A stretch of 64,000 bases of DNA from Streptomyces viridochromogenes. Its GTDB lineage: Bacteria > Actinomycetota > Actinomycetes > Streptomycetales > Streptomycetaceae. The stretch lies in NCBI RefSeq assembly GCF_001270495.1, contig NZ_LGUR01000002.1, forward strand, positions 64,633 through 128,632, read 5' to 3'. Under the pieces are notes generated by a model. That model saw only the letters and a program-made list of their open reading frames with translations. It searched no databases and was not told the DNA's origin. Position numbers and translations under genes: made by a program. Shown here piece by piece: positions 17,449 to 25,882 of this stretch. Every line of letters starts with the position of its first letter. Position 1 is the stretch's first letter.

Positions 17449-17835
17449 ATGAACCTCATCAAAGCTCGCACGTCCGCCGGTCTGGCCCTGGCTGCCGTTC
17501 TTGGGCTGGCTGGCTCCGTGCTGGCCGTGGCGGAGGCTCCCGCTGCGAACGCCGCCTGCAGGCCGAAGTACAAGACCATGACCGACACCGGCGTCAAGTC
17601 CGTGTTCAGGTACGGCTGCGGCGACGTCAAGGGTTACGTGGAAGACACCAAGAAGGACGGGAGGGACGCTCGGGTCCAGTTCTCGACCCCTGGCGGCATC
17701 AGCTCGAAGGTGACCGTCGCCAGCGGCAAGGGTGACCAGACGGATTTCGACATCAACGTCGACTATGCCGAAGCCTGCGTGTGGCGCTACCACAGCGTTT
17801 TCGGTGGTTCCACCCCGGAGTGCGACAGCCTCTAG
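17449..17835 (+). CDS. Small secreted protein with four cysteines
   Basis: 128 aa. A Sec signal (NLIKARTSAGLALAAVLG, cleavage near PAANA) precedes a mature domain of about 90 residues, with cysteines in AACRPKY, YGCGDV, EACVWRY and ECDSL at the extreme C-terminus. No family is recognised. It is followed at once by a very strong hairpin terminator and sits between the two halves of an IS1380 transposase, so it may be cargo or an independent arrival. The ribosome site is AAGGAAG. Confidence 0.75.
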   Translation: MNLIKARTSAGLALAAVLGLAGSVLAVAEAPAANAACRPKYKTMTDTGVKSVFRYGCGDVKGYVEDTKKDGRDARVQFSTPGGISSKVTVASGKGDQTDFDINVDYAEACVWRYHSVFGGSTPECDSL

Positions 17836-17870
17836 TACCCACCCGGTCCGCAGGCCTGGAGCGACCGGAC

Positions 17871-17901
17871 CGAGCGGCCCACCCGACAGGTGGGCCGCTC
17901 G
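17871..17901 (+). terminator. Strong hairpin terminator (13-bp perfect stem)
   Basis: CGAGCGGCCCACC at 17871-17883 pairs perfectly with GGTGGGCCGCTCG at 17889-17901 around a 5-base loop, 36 bases after the stop of the secreted-protein gene. Stem strength and position make it a convincing factor-independent terminator even without a T-run. Confidence 0.8.
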
Positions 17902-17929
17902 CGCGCGACCACAGCCCGACCGACCCCTC

Positions 17930-18093
17930 GGCGCCAGGCAAGCAAAAATCAGCTCGCTACCGGCTCCTGCACGTCGCCGCCCGCCTCACCCGCGGCGGCC
18001 GCCGCCTCCACCTGCGGATCTCCGCGACCTGGCCCTGGAAACAGCAACTGGCAGCGGCCTTCCACCGCCTCCGAGCCCTGCCCCGCCCGGCTA
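17930..18093 (+). pseudogene. IS1380-family transposase, C-terminal fragment
   Basis: The reading SARYRLLHVAARLTRGGRRL, then RISATWPWKQQLAAAFHRLR, matches the C-terminal end of IS1380-type transposases, which typically finish with a WPW motif and an arginine-rich stretch. It has no start and is separated by about 850 bases from the N-terminal piece at 16682-17075. The following 270 bases, up to the AI-2E gene, contain no gene that I can support. Confidence 0.6.
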
Positions 18094-18368
18094 GCCGACC
18101 ATCAGAACCCTGCCCGCCCACAACCCAAGGACCTCGGAGATCCCGGCCACCGCGCCGGGCCCGTCAGCATGCCCAGTCCCCGAAACCGACCCGAGATCCG
18201 CGAAGTTGATGGTCAGCAACCCCTCGGCACCCCAGGCGAAACAGCGAGGCTGGAGGCCGAGCCGCGATGCTCCCCCAGCGCCGTCTCTGACTCGGACGTC
18301 AAGACGGCGCAGGTAGCCGCAGAAAGGCAGGACAGCGCCTGTTCACGGAGAAGTTGAGCTGGGGTGGT

Positions 18369-19487
18369 TCACCGCCCCGGGACAGCGGCACTGGTCTGCG
18401 GCTTGTCGGGCTCCGGCTCCTGCGGCGGGTCGGTGAGCTGCTCGCGCAGGTAGTTCCAGATCACCGCGATCAGTGCAGTGACGGGGACGGCGAGAAGGCT
18501 GCCCACGATGCCGGCCAGACTGCCGCCCAACGTCACCGCCAGAAGGATCACCGCCCCGTGCAGGCCGAGCCCACGGCTCTGGATCATGGGCTGGAACACG
18601 TTCCCCTCAAGTTGCTGCACGACGAGGATGATTGCCAGGACGATCAAGGCGTCCGTCGGGCCGTTCGACACCAACGCGATGAGGCACGCGACGAACCCGG
18701 CGAACACCGCGCCCACGATCGGCACGAACGCGGAGACGAAGGTCAGTACCGTCAGCGGGAGCACCAGCGGTACGTCGAGGATCCACAGACCAAGGCCGAT
18801 GAAGACGGCGTCGAGCATGCCGACGAGGGCCTGGGACCGCATGAACGCGCCCAAGGTGTCCCAAGCGCGCTCGGCGAGGACCGGAATGTCGTTGGCGAGT
18901 CGGCCGGGCAACTGACGGGCGAGCCACGGCAGGAAGCGCGGGCCGTCCTTGAGGAAGAAGAACATCAGGAAGATCGCCAAGACTGCCGTGAGCAATCCGC
19001 TGAGCGTGGTGGCCACTCCCGTGGCGACGGTGTTGACCAAGCTGCCGACGCTGCCCTGGACGCGGGCAGCCGCCGTGTCCAGAGCAGCCGTGATCTGGGC
19101 GTCACCGATGTTCAGCGGTGGCCCCGCGGCCCAGTCCCGCACCTCCTTGATGCCCTCGACCACACCGTCGCTCAACTCGCCGGACTGGGATGCCACCGGA
19201 ACCGCGATCAGCGCCACGATTCCGAGGATCGCCAGCAGGAACAGCAGGGTCACCAGCAACGCCGCAAGCGCCGGGGGCAGCCCACGCCGCCGCAGCGCAC
19301 GAGCCAGCGGCCAGGTCAGTGTGGTGAGGAACAGAGCGATGATCACCGGCCACACGACCGGCCACATCCGGGCCAGACCCCACAGAACAACCGCAACCGT
19401 CACGAACACCAACAGCAACTCGATGGATACCCGCGCGGACGACGCAAGCGCGGCCCGGGTCCTCCCGGAACTCAACATGTCAGGCAT
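18369..19487 (-). CDS. AI-2E family transporter (membrane permease)
   Basis: 372 aa with about eight membrane segments. There is an N-terminal pair (LLLVFVTVAVVLWGLARMW, then PVIIALFLTTLTWPLARAL), a third helix, a soluble loop (ASQSGELSDGVVEGIKEVRD), and a C-terminal helical half with the family pattern PIVGAVFAGF and QQLEGNVFQPMIQSR. Members (PF01594) export small molecules or act as Na+/H+ antiporters; substrate is not predictable. The C-terminal tail is Pro/Glu-rich (DPPQEPEPDKPQ). It stands alone, 114 bases before the spermidine-synthase-like gene on the same strand, and is not obviously co-transcribed. Confidence 0.9.
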   Translation of the reverse strand: MPDMLSSGRTRAALASSARVSIELLLVFVTVAVVLWGLARMWPVVWPVIIALFLTTLTWPLARALRRRGLPPALAALLVTLLFLLAILGIVALIAVPVASQSGELSDGVVEGIKEVRDWAAGPPLNIGDAQITAALDTAAARVQGSVGSLVNTVATGVATTLSGLLTAVLAIFLMFFFLKDGPRFLPWLARQLPGRLANDIPVLAERAWDTLGAFMRSQALVGMLDAVFIGLGLWILDVPLVLPLTVLTFVSAFVPIVGAVFAGFVACLIALVSNGPTDALIVLAIILVVQQLEGNVFQPMIQSRGLGLHGAVILLAVTLGGSLAGIVGSLLAVPVTALIAVIWNYLREQLTDPPQEPEPDKPQTSAAVPGR

Positions 19488-19601
19488 GCGGTCACACTAT
19501 TGGCACACCAGTCACGCTTCGCGACCACCACCGGCCTGAGGCGGTCTGGCATCTCGAACGCGCGTGGTTCTGCGCCTACTCGCTCCTTGGCGTGTGTCGT
19601 G

Positions 19602-21146
19602 TCACGGACTGCTTCGTGGGCTGTAGGGCTGGAGGAGCTGGTCGACGGGTGCGTAGTCGTCGGTGAGCATGTGGGCATCGCCGGTCCAGGCGGTGAGGTC
19701 GTCGCCGGTGGCGATCTTCCAGCCGGTTTGCCGGGTGTCCAGCGCTTTCTGGGTCGCGTGGAGGTCCACCGGTCGGTTGGAGGCGAGCACCACCAGATTG
19801 CCCCCTTCGGGGGTGGCGGTCGGGTCGAGGCCGATGTCGGCGGGTTCACCGATGAGGGCAACGTGCTCGAAGGTCTCGCTGAGGGTGGCCACTTCGGCGC
19901 GTGCGAAGGCCATACCACCGTGATCGATGAGGTTGGCGACGTACAGGCCGTCCGTGTTGAGCACCCGCCGGATGTCCGTCAACGCTTCCTCGGTGGTGAG
20001 GTGCCACGGGACGCTGACGCCCCCGAAGGCGTCGCCGACAACGAGGTCGCGGCTGCCGGCGTCGAGTCGCCGCAGGCCGAGCCTGCCGTCCTCGACGCGT
20101 ACGTCGATACCGGCTTGCGGTCCCAGACCGAGGTGTTCACGGTTGATGCGTACGAGTCCGCCGTCGATCTCGGACACGAGGCTGCGCGTCCCGGGCCGCG
20201 TGGCCGCGAGGTAACGGGGAAGTGTGAGCCCGCCTCCGCCCAGATGGTGGGCAGCAAGAGGCTTTCTTTCGGGAAACGCCGTATCGACCACCGACGCGAT
20301 GGCGCGCACATACTCGAACTTCAGGAAGGTCGGGTCGTCGATGTCGACGTAGGAGTGCCGCACGCCGTCCAGAACGAGGGTGCGGCCGCTGTCCCGCTGG
20401 GGGTCTGCGACGACCCGTGCACAGTGGTACTTCGTCTCCGTGTCACAGCCACCGGGCGCGACCACGGTCGCGAGGCCGCCGGCCATGACGAGGAGCGTCA
20501 GAGCGGGGGCACTGTTCCAGCCCCGCCGTCGCCACTCCACCAGCGCTGAGCCGATGACCAGCAGGGTTCCGAGGCCGATCAGTATGCCGCTGACCGGCAA
20601 CCGCGATACGAGGACGAAGCCGGTGAGGACGGTGCCGACGATGGCGCCGGCGGTGCCCACACCGGACAGGCGGCCGACCACCGTTCCGGTCTCGGCGAGG
20701 CTGGTGAGACGCAACTTGGTCACGATCGGCGTCACCGCGGCGAGCAGCGCGCCGGGCACGAGGATGGTCGCGGCCCCGATCAACAAAAGCAGCGCCGGTG
20801 CCCACTCCGCGGTGCTGCGCAGCACGGCAGGTGTGAGCGCAACGACCACGCCCGACATACCGAGCGAGGGGCCGATGAGCCGGCGTGGCTCGACCTGGTC
20901 GGCGATGCGCCCACCCAGCCAGGAGCCGAGGGCGATCGCGGTGAGGGCGATGCCGATCACCATGGTGCTGGTCTCCAGGGTGAGACCGAGGTAGGGAGCC
21001 AGCAGCCGCAGCGCGACGATCTCGACCACCAGCACCGCGGCCGAGGACCCGAACACGAGCACGGCAGCGACACGGGGACCCAGGCCGCGACCGCGAGGCA
21101 TGCCCTCGGCCTCAGGCGACGAAGACAATCTGGTCACGGGCCTCAT
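19602..21146 (-). CDS. Membrane-fused spermidine synthase-like protein (SpeE-type)
   Basis: 514 aa. The first ~215 residues carry about seven membrane helices of MFS-like type (VLVFGSSAAVLVVEIVALRL, ALTAIALGSWLGGRIAD). The C-terminal half is a soluble Rossmann domain like spermidine synthase: HHLGGGGLTLPRYLA for the nucleotide-sugar loop, SEIDGGLVRINREHLGL, and VVGDAFGGVSVPWHL. The D-A-F-G-G segment replaces the D-S-x-D of true polyamine synthases, so classical aminopropyl transfer is doubtful. Such fused-MFS proteins are common in actinobacteria and mostly uncharacterised. Start ATG 21146; an alternative Met lies at 21101. Confidence 0.85.
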   Translation of the reverse strand: MRPVTRLSSSPEAEGMPRGRGLGPRVAAVLVFGSSAAVLVVEIVALRLLAPYLGLTLETSTMVIGIALTAIALGSWLGGRIADQVEPRRLIGPSLGMSGVVVALTPAVLRSTAEWAPALLLLIGAATILVPGALLAAVTPIVTKLRLTSLAETGTVVGRLSGVGTAGAIVGTVLTGFVLVSRLPVSGILIGLGTLLVIGSALVEWRRRGWNSAPALTLLVMAGGLATVVAPGGCDTETKYHCARVVADPQRDSGRTLVLDGVRHSYVDIDDPTFLKFEYVRAIASVVDTAFPERKPLAAHHLGGGGLTLPRYLAATRPGTRSLVSEIDGGLVRINREHLGLGPQAGIDVRVEDGRLGLRRLDAGSRDLVVGDAFGGVSVPWHLTTEEALTDIRRVLNTDGLYVANLIDHGGMAFARAEVATLSETFEHVALIGEPADIGLDPTATPEGGNLVVLASNRPVDLHATQKALDTRQTGWKIATGDDLTAWTGDAHMLTDDYAPVDQLLQPYSPRSSP

Positions 21147-21399
21147 CCTCGCATCCGCATCATCGAACGAACGGCATCGAACGGCATTACCAGAACCCTC
21201 AATCCCAACGGGTGTGCTGACCGGACGGGTTGGTGGGACAGCACCTCAAGGATGGAGCCCCGGGCCGCCCCGCGCGGCACCTGGCCCCCCCTACTTGCGG
21301 CGAGCCGCACATGGCAGGCAGGCTGACCCACGCCACCATCGCCTCAACCACCGGGCCGCAGCGCCTCGTGGCCGGCAGAGCAGCACTCGAGGAGGATGG

Positions 21400-22077
21400 A
21401 TGGGCGGCAACGAGAGCGTCCCCGCGTCCGCGGTCACGCAGAAGAACGCAGCCGCGCTGCTGGCACGGCGCAGCCCACGCTCGCCTCGCGCAGCCGTGTT
21501 GTTCCTCCACGGCGGCCAGGCGCACAGTCGGGCCGCGTCGCGCAGGTGGTATCCCTCACCGGTCCGGATGAGGCCCTTCGTGCGGGCGGTCGCCTCGGCT
21601 CTGCCGGTTGACGATGTCCTACTGGCAGAGGTGCGCTACAGGGTGTGCGGCTGGAACGGTAGCGATGCTGATCCTGTCCGCGACACCCGGCAGGCGCTCC
21701 GGGAACTGGCCGCACTGACCGAACACGTACCGGTCGTCCTGGTCGGCCACTCCATGGGAGGCCGTGCGGCGTTACGCGCGGCCGCGGCCCCGCAGGTACG
21801 GGCGGTTCTCGCGCTGGCGCCCTGGTGCCCGGACGGGGAGCCGGTGGCCCACCTGCGAGGCACGGACGTGATCGTGCTCCACGGTGACCGCGACCGAGTC
21901 ACCGATCCGCACGCGTCGGCAGCGTTCGTGAGCCGCGCGCGTGCGGCCGGTGCTCGGGCCGACCTGGAGATCGTGGCCGGAGGCGGCCATGCCATGCTCC
22001 GTCGGAGCGGGCACTGGCACCGCACCGCCGCATCGATCGTGGTCGGCTTACTGGCCGACGTAGACATGACCCGATGA
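21400..22077 (+). CDS. Alpha/beta hydrolase
   Basis: 225 aa from ATG 21400 behind GAGGAGG. The fold markers are FLHGGQAHSR (oxyanion loop), VVLVGHSMGGRAALR (nucleophile Ser in GHSMG), VIVLHGDRDRVTDP (acid Asp) and GGGHAMLRRSGHWH (catalytic His). This is a complete Ser-Asp-His set, so it is an active esterase-like or dienelactone-hydrolase-like enzyme of unknown substrate. It is divergent from the spermidine-synthase-like gene, about 250 bases away, and that gap holds nothing else recognisable. An in-frame extension to 21100 lacks sensible residues. Confidence 0.85.
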   Translation: MGGNESVPASAVTQKNAAALLARRSPRSPRAAVLFLHGGQAHSRAASRRWYPSPVRMRPFVRAVASALPVDDVLLAEVRYRVCGWNGSDADPVRDTRQALRELAALTEHVPVVLVGHSMGGRAALRAAAAPQVRAVLALAPWCPDGEPVAHLRGTDVIVLHGDRDRVTDPHASAAFVSRARAAGARADLEIVAGGGHAMLRRSGHWHRTAASIVVGLLADVDMTR

Positions 22078-22140
22078 GACGCTCGCGAAGCGGATCCCTG
22101 CGCGAGCAACTGGACAACACCACCTGATCGGAGGGCTTGA

Positions 22141-22295
22141 ACCGGGTCGGGGTCTCAGCAGCCGGTCACCAGCTTCTGCCCTTGCTGGACGCGGTCCCGC
22201 CGGTCCGGGGCCTACGGGGCCGCCCCAGCCGCAGACCCCGGCGCCTGTACGCCGACCGGGGCTACGACTTCGACAAGTACCGCCGCCTGCTGTGA
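22141..22295 (+). pseudogene. IS5-family transposase fragment (DDE region)
   Basis: The reading HQLLPLLDAVPPVRGLRGRP, then RRLYADRGYDFDKYRRLL and a stop, matches the middle of IS5-type DDE transposases, where LLPLLDAI-PPIRG and ADRGYDYDKYR are conserved. No start, N-terminus or C-terminus is present. The following 180 bases contain no further recognisable part, so this is a small relic. Confidence 0.7.
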
Positions 22296-22872
22296 CCCTG
22301 TGCGGGGTGGTTCGGGCCGGTCGGTCAGATACGGCTTCCGGCAGCCGGTGATGATCTGCCCTGCGCCGCCCGGACTACCCGCACTACCCGGGCTGCACAG
22401 ACGGCCGGGACCGGGTGCACGGGGACTGCCGGCGGTACACAGCCGCGCCGACCCGGAGCCCAGGCGCCTGTGCCGCCAGCGCCAGGCGGACCCCCCTTTT
22501 TTTACAGACCGCTGTGTGAGCCCGGCGACACACCGCCGTTGAACAGCACGACTCCAGACACCAGGCCCCGGGGACGGCTCCCCGGGGCCCCTGACACATC
22601 CGCGCGGTCACCGCCGTCCCCGCGGGCCGCCGGAGCGGACTACGCGTAGAGCGACACCCAGCAATCACCCACCCCGGATGAATGAAACATTCGGACGAGC
22701 CCAGCCGAGCGTCCCTTTGAACACGCGGGAGCATGACCTGAAAACGGGACACCCTGCCCCGGTGGCGGGGGATTCGGCAGTACGGGCGACCCACGCGGAT
22801 CGGGTCGTCGGGCAGCCATAGGTGCGCTCCCCAACCATCACACCGCGGATCCAGACCAGTCCGCAGATGGTC
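22296..22872. other. Non-coding region between IS5 relic and MFS gene, with terminator-like hairpin
   Basis: I find no supportable gene in these 577 bases. CCGCC at 22473-22477 pairs with GGCGG at 22485-22489, followed by ACCCCCC and seven Ts (22497-22503). This is the most canonical hairpin plus T-run in the window and would stop transcription running rightwards. Otherwise the region is GC-rich and featureless. Confidence 0.4.
22473..22503 (+). terminator. Hairpin with T-run
   Basis: A 5-bp GC stem (CCGCC/GGCGG, 7-base loop) is followed seven bases later by a run of seven Ts. It lies downstream of the alpha/beta hydrolase and the IS5 relic. The stem is short, so the call is tentative. Confidence 0.4.
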
Positions 22873-24153
22873 TCAACTCGATGCTCCCGACATGTGCATC
22901 GAGGCGGACCGCGCCTTGATGTGCGGCCTGAGCAACCACTGGCCCGCCGCGGCGCCGCAGCACAGGAGAACGCAGACGGCCCAGAGTCCTGTGGCCTGCC
23001 ACTGCAGCAGCCACGTCCCCATCAACGGGGCGGCGAGCGAAGCTGTGGACCAGGTCATGCCGTACAGCCCGTAGTACCGCCCGCGCAGCGGAGCAGGTGC
23101 GAGTGAGGCGATCACGGCCTGGTTCACCGAGCTGACAGCCACTTCTCCCAGCGTCCATATGGCCACGGTGGTCGCGTATCCCACCGGAGTGGAGACCAGC
23201 GCCGTGGCACCGTACCCGATGCCCAGGACGATGATGCCGCCGATGAGTACGTGGCTGTGGTCCAGTCTGGAGAGCAGTGGGCCGGCCACGGGCTGGACCA
23301 TGATGATGACAACGGCGTTGGTGGCCATCACATATCCGAAGGTCGAAGGCTCGATGCCGTCGAGCTTCATGGCCAGGGGAAGCGTCGTCAGCGCCTGGCA
23401 GAAGACGATTCCGTAAGCGAACCAGGATCCGAGATAGGCCAGCATCAGCCGATCACGGGCAACGTCCAGATAACTGCCTGATCGGGCGTCCGAGTCAGCC
23501 GCTTGCCGGGGAATCACCGTCGGCTTTCCCATGATCCACACCAGTAGGCCGGCGCCCACACAGGCGGCGGAATTGACCCAGAACAGCACCGTGAAACCGT
23601 GGCGGACGAGCGAGCCTCCGAACACCATGGAGAACGCGTAGCCGAGATTCACGGCCCAGTACAGCAGACCGTAGGCTTTCGGACGGTCTGCAGGGGCGTA
23701 GTGGGCGGCGATCATCGAGGCCGAAGCGGGTCTGTGCATCTCTGCCGCCAGTCCGACCAGAAAGGCGAAGAGAGCGATCAAGGCCACCTGGTCCACCGCT
23801 CCCAGGACGAACAGGAAGATGCCTGTTCCGCTCATCCCCAGCGTCATGGTGGCCCGATAACCTATGCGGTCGACCAACAGTCCGCCGCACAGTTGAGAGA
23901 TGACGCCGCCGAGACCGGACATGGCGAGCACCACGCCTACGACGGAGAGCGAGATGTTCCGGTCCTGGATGAGGAAATAGCTCAGGTAAGGGATCACCAT
24001 GGATCCCAGTTGGTTCGTCAGGGTGGCGCCCCAGACCACCCAGAACTGGCCCGATAAGCCGCCGGTCCACTTCTGCCACGCACCACCGCCCCGGACGGAC
24101 TGCGCGGTGCTTCCTTGGCTGTCCGGCGTAAACTCGTGTTGCGGATTCGTCAT
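22873..24153 (-). CDS. MFS transporter, putative exporter of the ligase cluster
   Basis: 426 aa with twelve predicted membrane segments. The MFS loop 2-3 motif is seen as GGLLVDRIGYRATMTLGMSG and its repeat equivalent as PAPLRGRYYGLYG. The N-terminal ~25 residues are hydrophilic (EFTPDSQGSTAQSVRGGG). Overall it resembles the MdtH-like drug efflux branch. It lies 95 bases downstream of the ATP-grasp gene on the same strand and is probably co-transcribed with it, so I infer export of the product made by the neighbouring ligases or efflux for self-protection. The substrate is not readable. Confidence 0.88.
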   Translation of the reverse strand: MTNPQHEFTPDSQGSTAQSVRGGGAWQKWTGGLSGQFWVVWGATLTNQLGSMVIPYLSYFLIQDRNISLSVVGVVLAMSGLGGVISQLCGGLLVDRIGYRATMTLGMSGTGIFLFVLGAVDQVALIALFAFLVGLAAEMHRPASASMIAAHYAPADRPKAYGLLYWAVNLGYAFSMVFGGSLVRHGFTVLFWVNSAACVGAGLLVWIMGKPTVIPRQAADSDARSGSYLDVARDRLMLAYLGSWFAYGIVFCQALTTLPLAMKLDGIEPSTFGYVMATNAVVIIMVQPVAGPLLSRLDHSHVLIGGIIVLGIGYGATALVSTPVGYATTVAIWTLGEVAVSSVNQAVIASLAPAPLRGRYYGLYGMTWSTASLAAPLMGTWLLQWQATGLWAVCVLLCCGAAAGQWLLRPHIKARSASMHMSGASS

Positions 24154-24248
24154 ACGTCACGCTTCCCGCCGGACAACGGCTCCCGGCTCGTTCCCTCCGT
24201 CAAACCGCCTCACCGGTGACGCGGGGAATTCCCGCGCCACCGGTGGAA

Positions 24249-25535
24249 TCAGTCAGGCGCGTAAGTGAACGCCTTGTCGGAAGCCAGGAAGTCCGCCAGG
24301 TCAAGGAGCTGGTCCGGGGACTCGGACGCTGCGATGACGCGGGCCAGTTTGCCGCCCGATGTGCCTCGCGCCCAGTCCGGGCGATCACCCGCCGCGTAGT
24401 ACAGCTCGGCCTCGACGACCTCGTCGAAGGCCATCAACTCGTCGACTGTCGGCACCTTGGCGAGCGTGACGTCTTTCGCCGGGGACTGCGGAAAATACAG
24501 CGCCGAACTGCGCAGGCGGGGACCTAGTGGCGCAACAGGCCGTCCAGTGGCGACGTTGGCCATCGCCGTGACGATGTCGTAGTCGAAACTGAGGTGGAGA
24601 TGCTCAATGACTCCTCCGCCCAGCCGGCTGTTGACCTCGATGATCCTCGGCCCGTCCGCTGTGAGCATCACCTCCGTGTGCACCATGGAGTTGGTGACGC
24701 CCATCGCGGAGATGGCCTGTGTCGCGCACTCCAGAATGGAGTTGATCCGATACCCGGGAAGGGTCGAGGGCAGGACGCCGCCGTTCTCCCTGAACGTCTC
24801 CGATAGCGGGAACTTGTCGGTCACGGCGTAATGAGTCACGGAACCGTTCTGAACCAGCGACTCGACGCTTGCGTAGGACGCGTAACGGGGGTCGTCGTGC
24901 CACCGCTCGCCGATCAGCATCTCCTCCAGCACGAAGTGCATCGAGCCGTTCCCGCGCGGATCCGCTGTGTAGCGCGAGGCCGCCGTCTCCCACAAAGCGG
25001 CGAGGTCGACGTCCTTTGTGACGTGGTACGTGGCCATGCTTCCGACGCCGGCGGACGGCTTGAGGACTGCGGGCAGGCCCACCTCCCCGACCGCCTCAAC
25101 CAGATCGGACAGGGAGAGCACAGAAGCGAATCGCGGCACCGGAACTCCGCCCTTCGCCAGCGCGATGCGCTGCTCCTCCTTGCTTCTCAGCGCGGGGAGG
25201 GATTTCGGTTCGTTCGCCGGCAGCCCCAGTTCAAGGGCGGCTGCGTGGGTCTCCGTCACGACCATCTCACTGAAGCCGAGAATTCCCTCGGGATGCCATG
25301 TCCGGGAGAAATCCAGAATGGCGCCCAGGTCATCACTTCCGCCCAGTAGCGGAGAATTACCGCAGAACTGACTGAGCGTCCGCGCGTGTAACTCGTCCCT
25401 CTTTTCGTCCCCTGTCGGGGCCCAAAGGACGTGCACCTCGAAGTTCTCGGTCAGTCTCGGCAGGTACCACACCGGCGGAGGCGGCCCGGGACCGTCGAGA
25501 AAGACGAGCCTGGGCAGATTCTTCTGGTTGGCCAC
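24249..25535 (-). CDS. ATP-grasp ligase (BacD/carboxylate-amine ligase type)
   Basis: 428 aa from GTG 25535, behind GGAGGAG. The protein has an N-terminal Rossmann-like part (PRLVFLDGPGPPPPVWYLPR) and then an ATP-grasp core: KEEQRIALAKGGVPVPRF, LPAVLKPSAGVGS, HFVLEEMLIG, and the metal site MLTADGPRIIEVNSRLGGG. This matches ATP-grasp enzymes such as BacD and carnosine-synthase-like proteins, which join a carboxylate to an amine through an acyl phosphate. It is likely to form a peptide or amide bond in the cytoplasm. It is divergent from the Ddl-type ligase across a shared promoter region. Substrates are unknown. Confidence 0.87.
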   Translation of the reverse strand: MANQKNLPRLVFLDGPGPPPPVWYLPRLTENFEVHVLWAPTGDEKRDELHARTLSQFCGNSPLLGGSDDLGAILDFSRTWHPEGILGFSEMVVTETHAAALELGLPANEPKSLPALRSKEEQRIALAKGGVPVPRFASVLSLSDLVEAVGEVGLPAVLKPSAGVGSMATYHVTKDVDLAALWETAASRYTADPRGNGSMHFVLEEMLIGERWHDDPRYASYASVESLVQNGSVTHYAVTDKFPLSETFRENGGVLPSTLPGYRINSILECATQAISAMGVTNSMVHTEVMLTADGPRIIEVNSRLGGGVIEHLHLSFDYDIVTAMANVATGRPVAPLGPRLRSSALYFPQSPAKDVTLAKVPTVDELMAFDEVVEAELYYAAGDRPDWARGTSGGKLARVIAASESPDQLLDLADFLASDKAFTYAPD

Positions 25536-25580
25536 GCGTAACTCCTCCAGGACAGACAGGCGTTGTGACTACCGGCGAGC

Positions 25581-25610
25581 AACCTACGAGCCGCCTGCAC
25601 GCGCAGTCAA
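25581..25610 (-). promoter_or_regulatory. Promoter for the ATP-grasp/MFS unit
   Basis: Read on the minus strand, TTGACT (25610-25605) is separated by 18 bases from TAGGTT (25586-25581), 46 bases before the GTG start. Both boxes fit the HrdB-type consensus. The same -35 and 18-base spacing occur in the promoter of the divergent gene. Confidence 0.55.
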
Positions 25611-25641
25611 CATCGGAGTCATGTCCGTGACTCGTGCCTGC

Positions 25642-25665
25642 ACCTCCCGCTCGCAAGAGGGAGGT
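25642..25665. repeat. Inverted repeat ACCTCCC-N10-GGGAGGT in divergent intergenic region
   Basis: Seven-base arms at 25642-25648 and 25659-25665 lie between the two divergent promoters, upstream of both. A regulator site is likelier than a terminator because no transcript from either promoter would cross it. Confidence 0.4.
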
Positions 25666-25730
25666 TCGCTCAGTGCGTCAATCATCATTATTGCGATCAA
25701 AAGGTGCCCGCCGCGACCTTTAAGGACGGT

Positions 25731-25750
25731 CCCCTGACAAGGAACAGGGG
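25731..25750. repeat. Inverted repeat CCCCTG-N8-CAGGGG in divergent intergenic region
   Basis: Six-base perfect arms at 25731-25736 and 25745-25750 lie about 50 bases upstream of the -35 box of the Ddl-type gene. They are a candidate binding site for the XRE-TPR regulator of the cluster, by position only. Confidence 0.4.
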
Positions 25751-25800
25751 GAGTTCTCGGCCTGAAGCGTCGACTATGAGTCAAGTGCATGACACACGCA

Positions 25801-25830
25801 TTGACTCGATTGTCAGGGGCTGCCTAGCTT
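25801..25830 (+). promoter_or_regulatory. Promoter for the Ddl-type ligase unit
   Basis: TTGACT (25801-25806) and TAGCTT (25825-25830) are separated by 18 bases and lie 52 bases before the GTG at 25883. The boxes mirror those of the divergent promoter, which suggests joint control of both arms. Confidence 0.55.
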
Positions 25831-25882
25831 GAGGGCCGCGAACCAAAGGATTCCTCGCCGTCCATCGATTCTGAGGTATTTC

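Noticed and set aside
18354..20549. 731-codon plus-strand frame over the AI-2E and spermidine-synthase-like genes
   Set aside because: Composition is the Asp/His/Gln/Arg-rich type of an antisense shadow; the minus-strand proteins carry recognisable domains.
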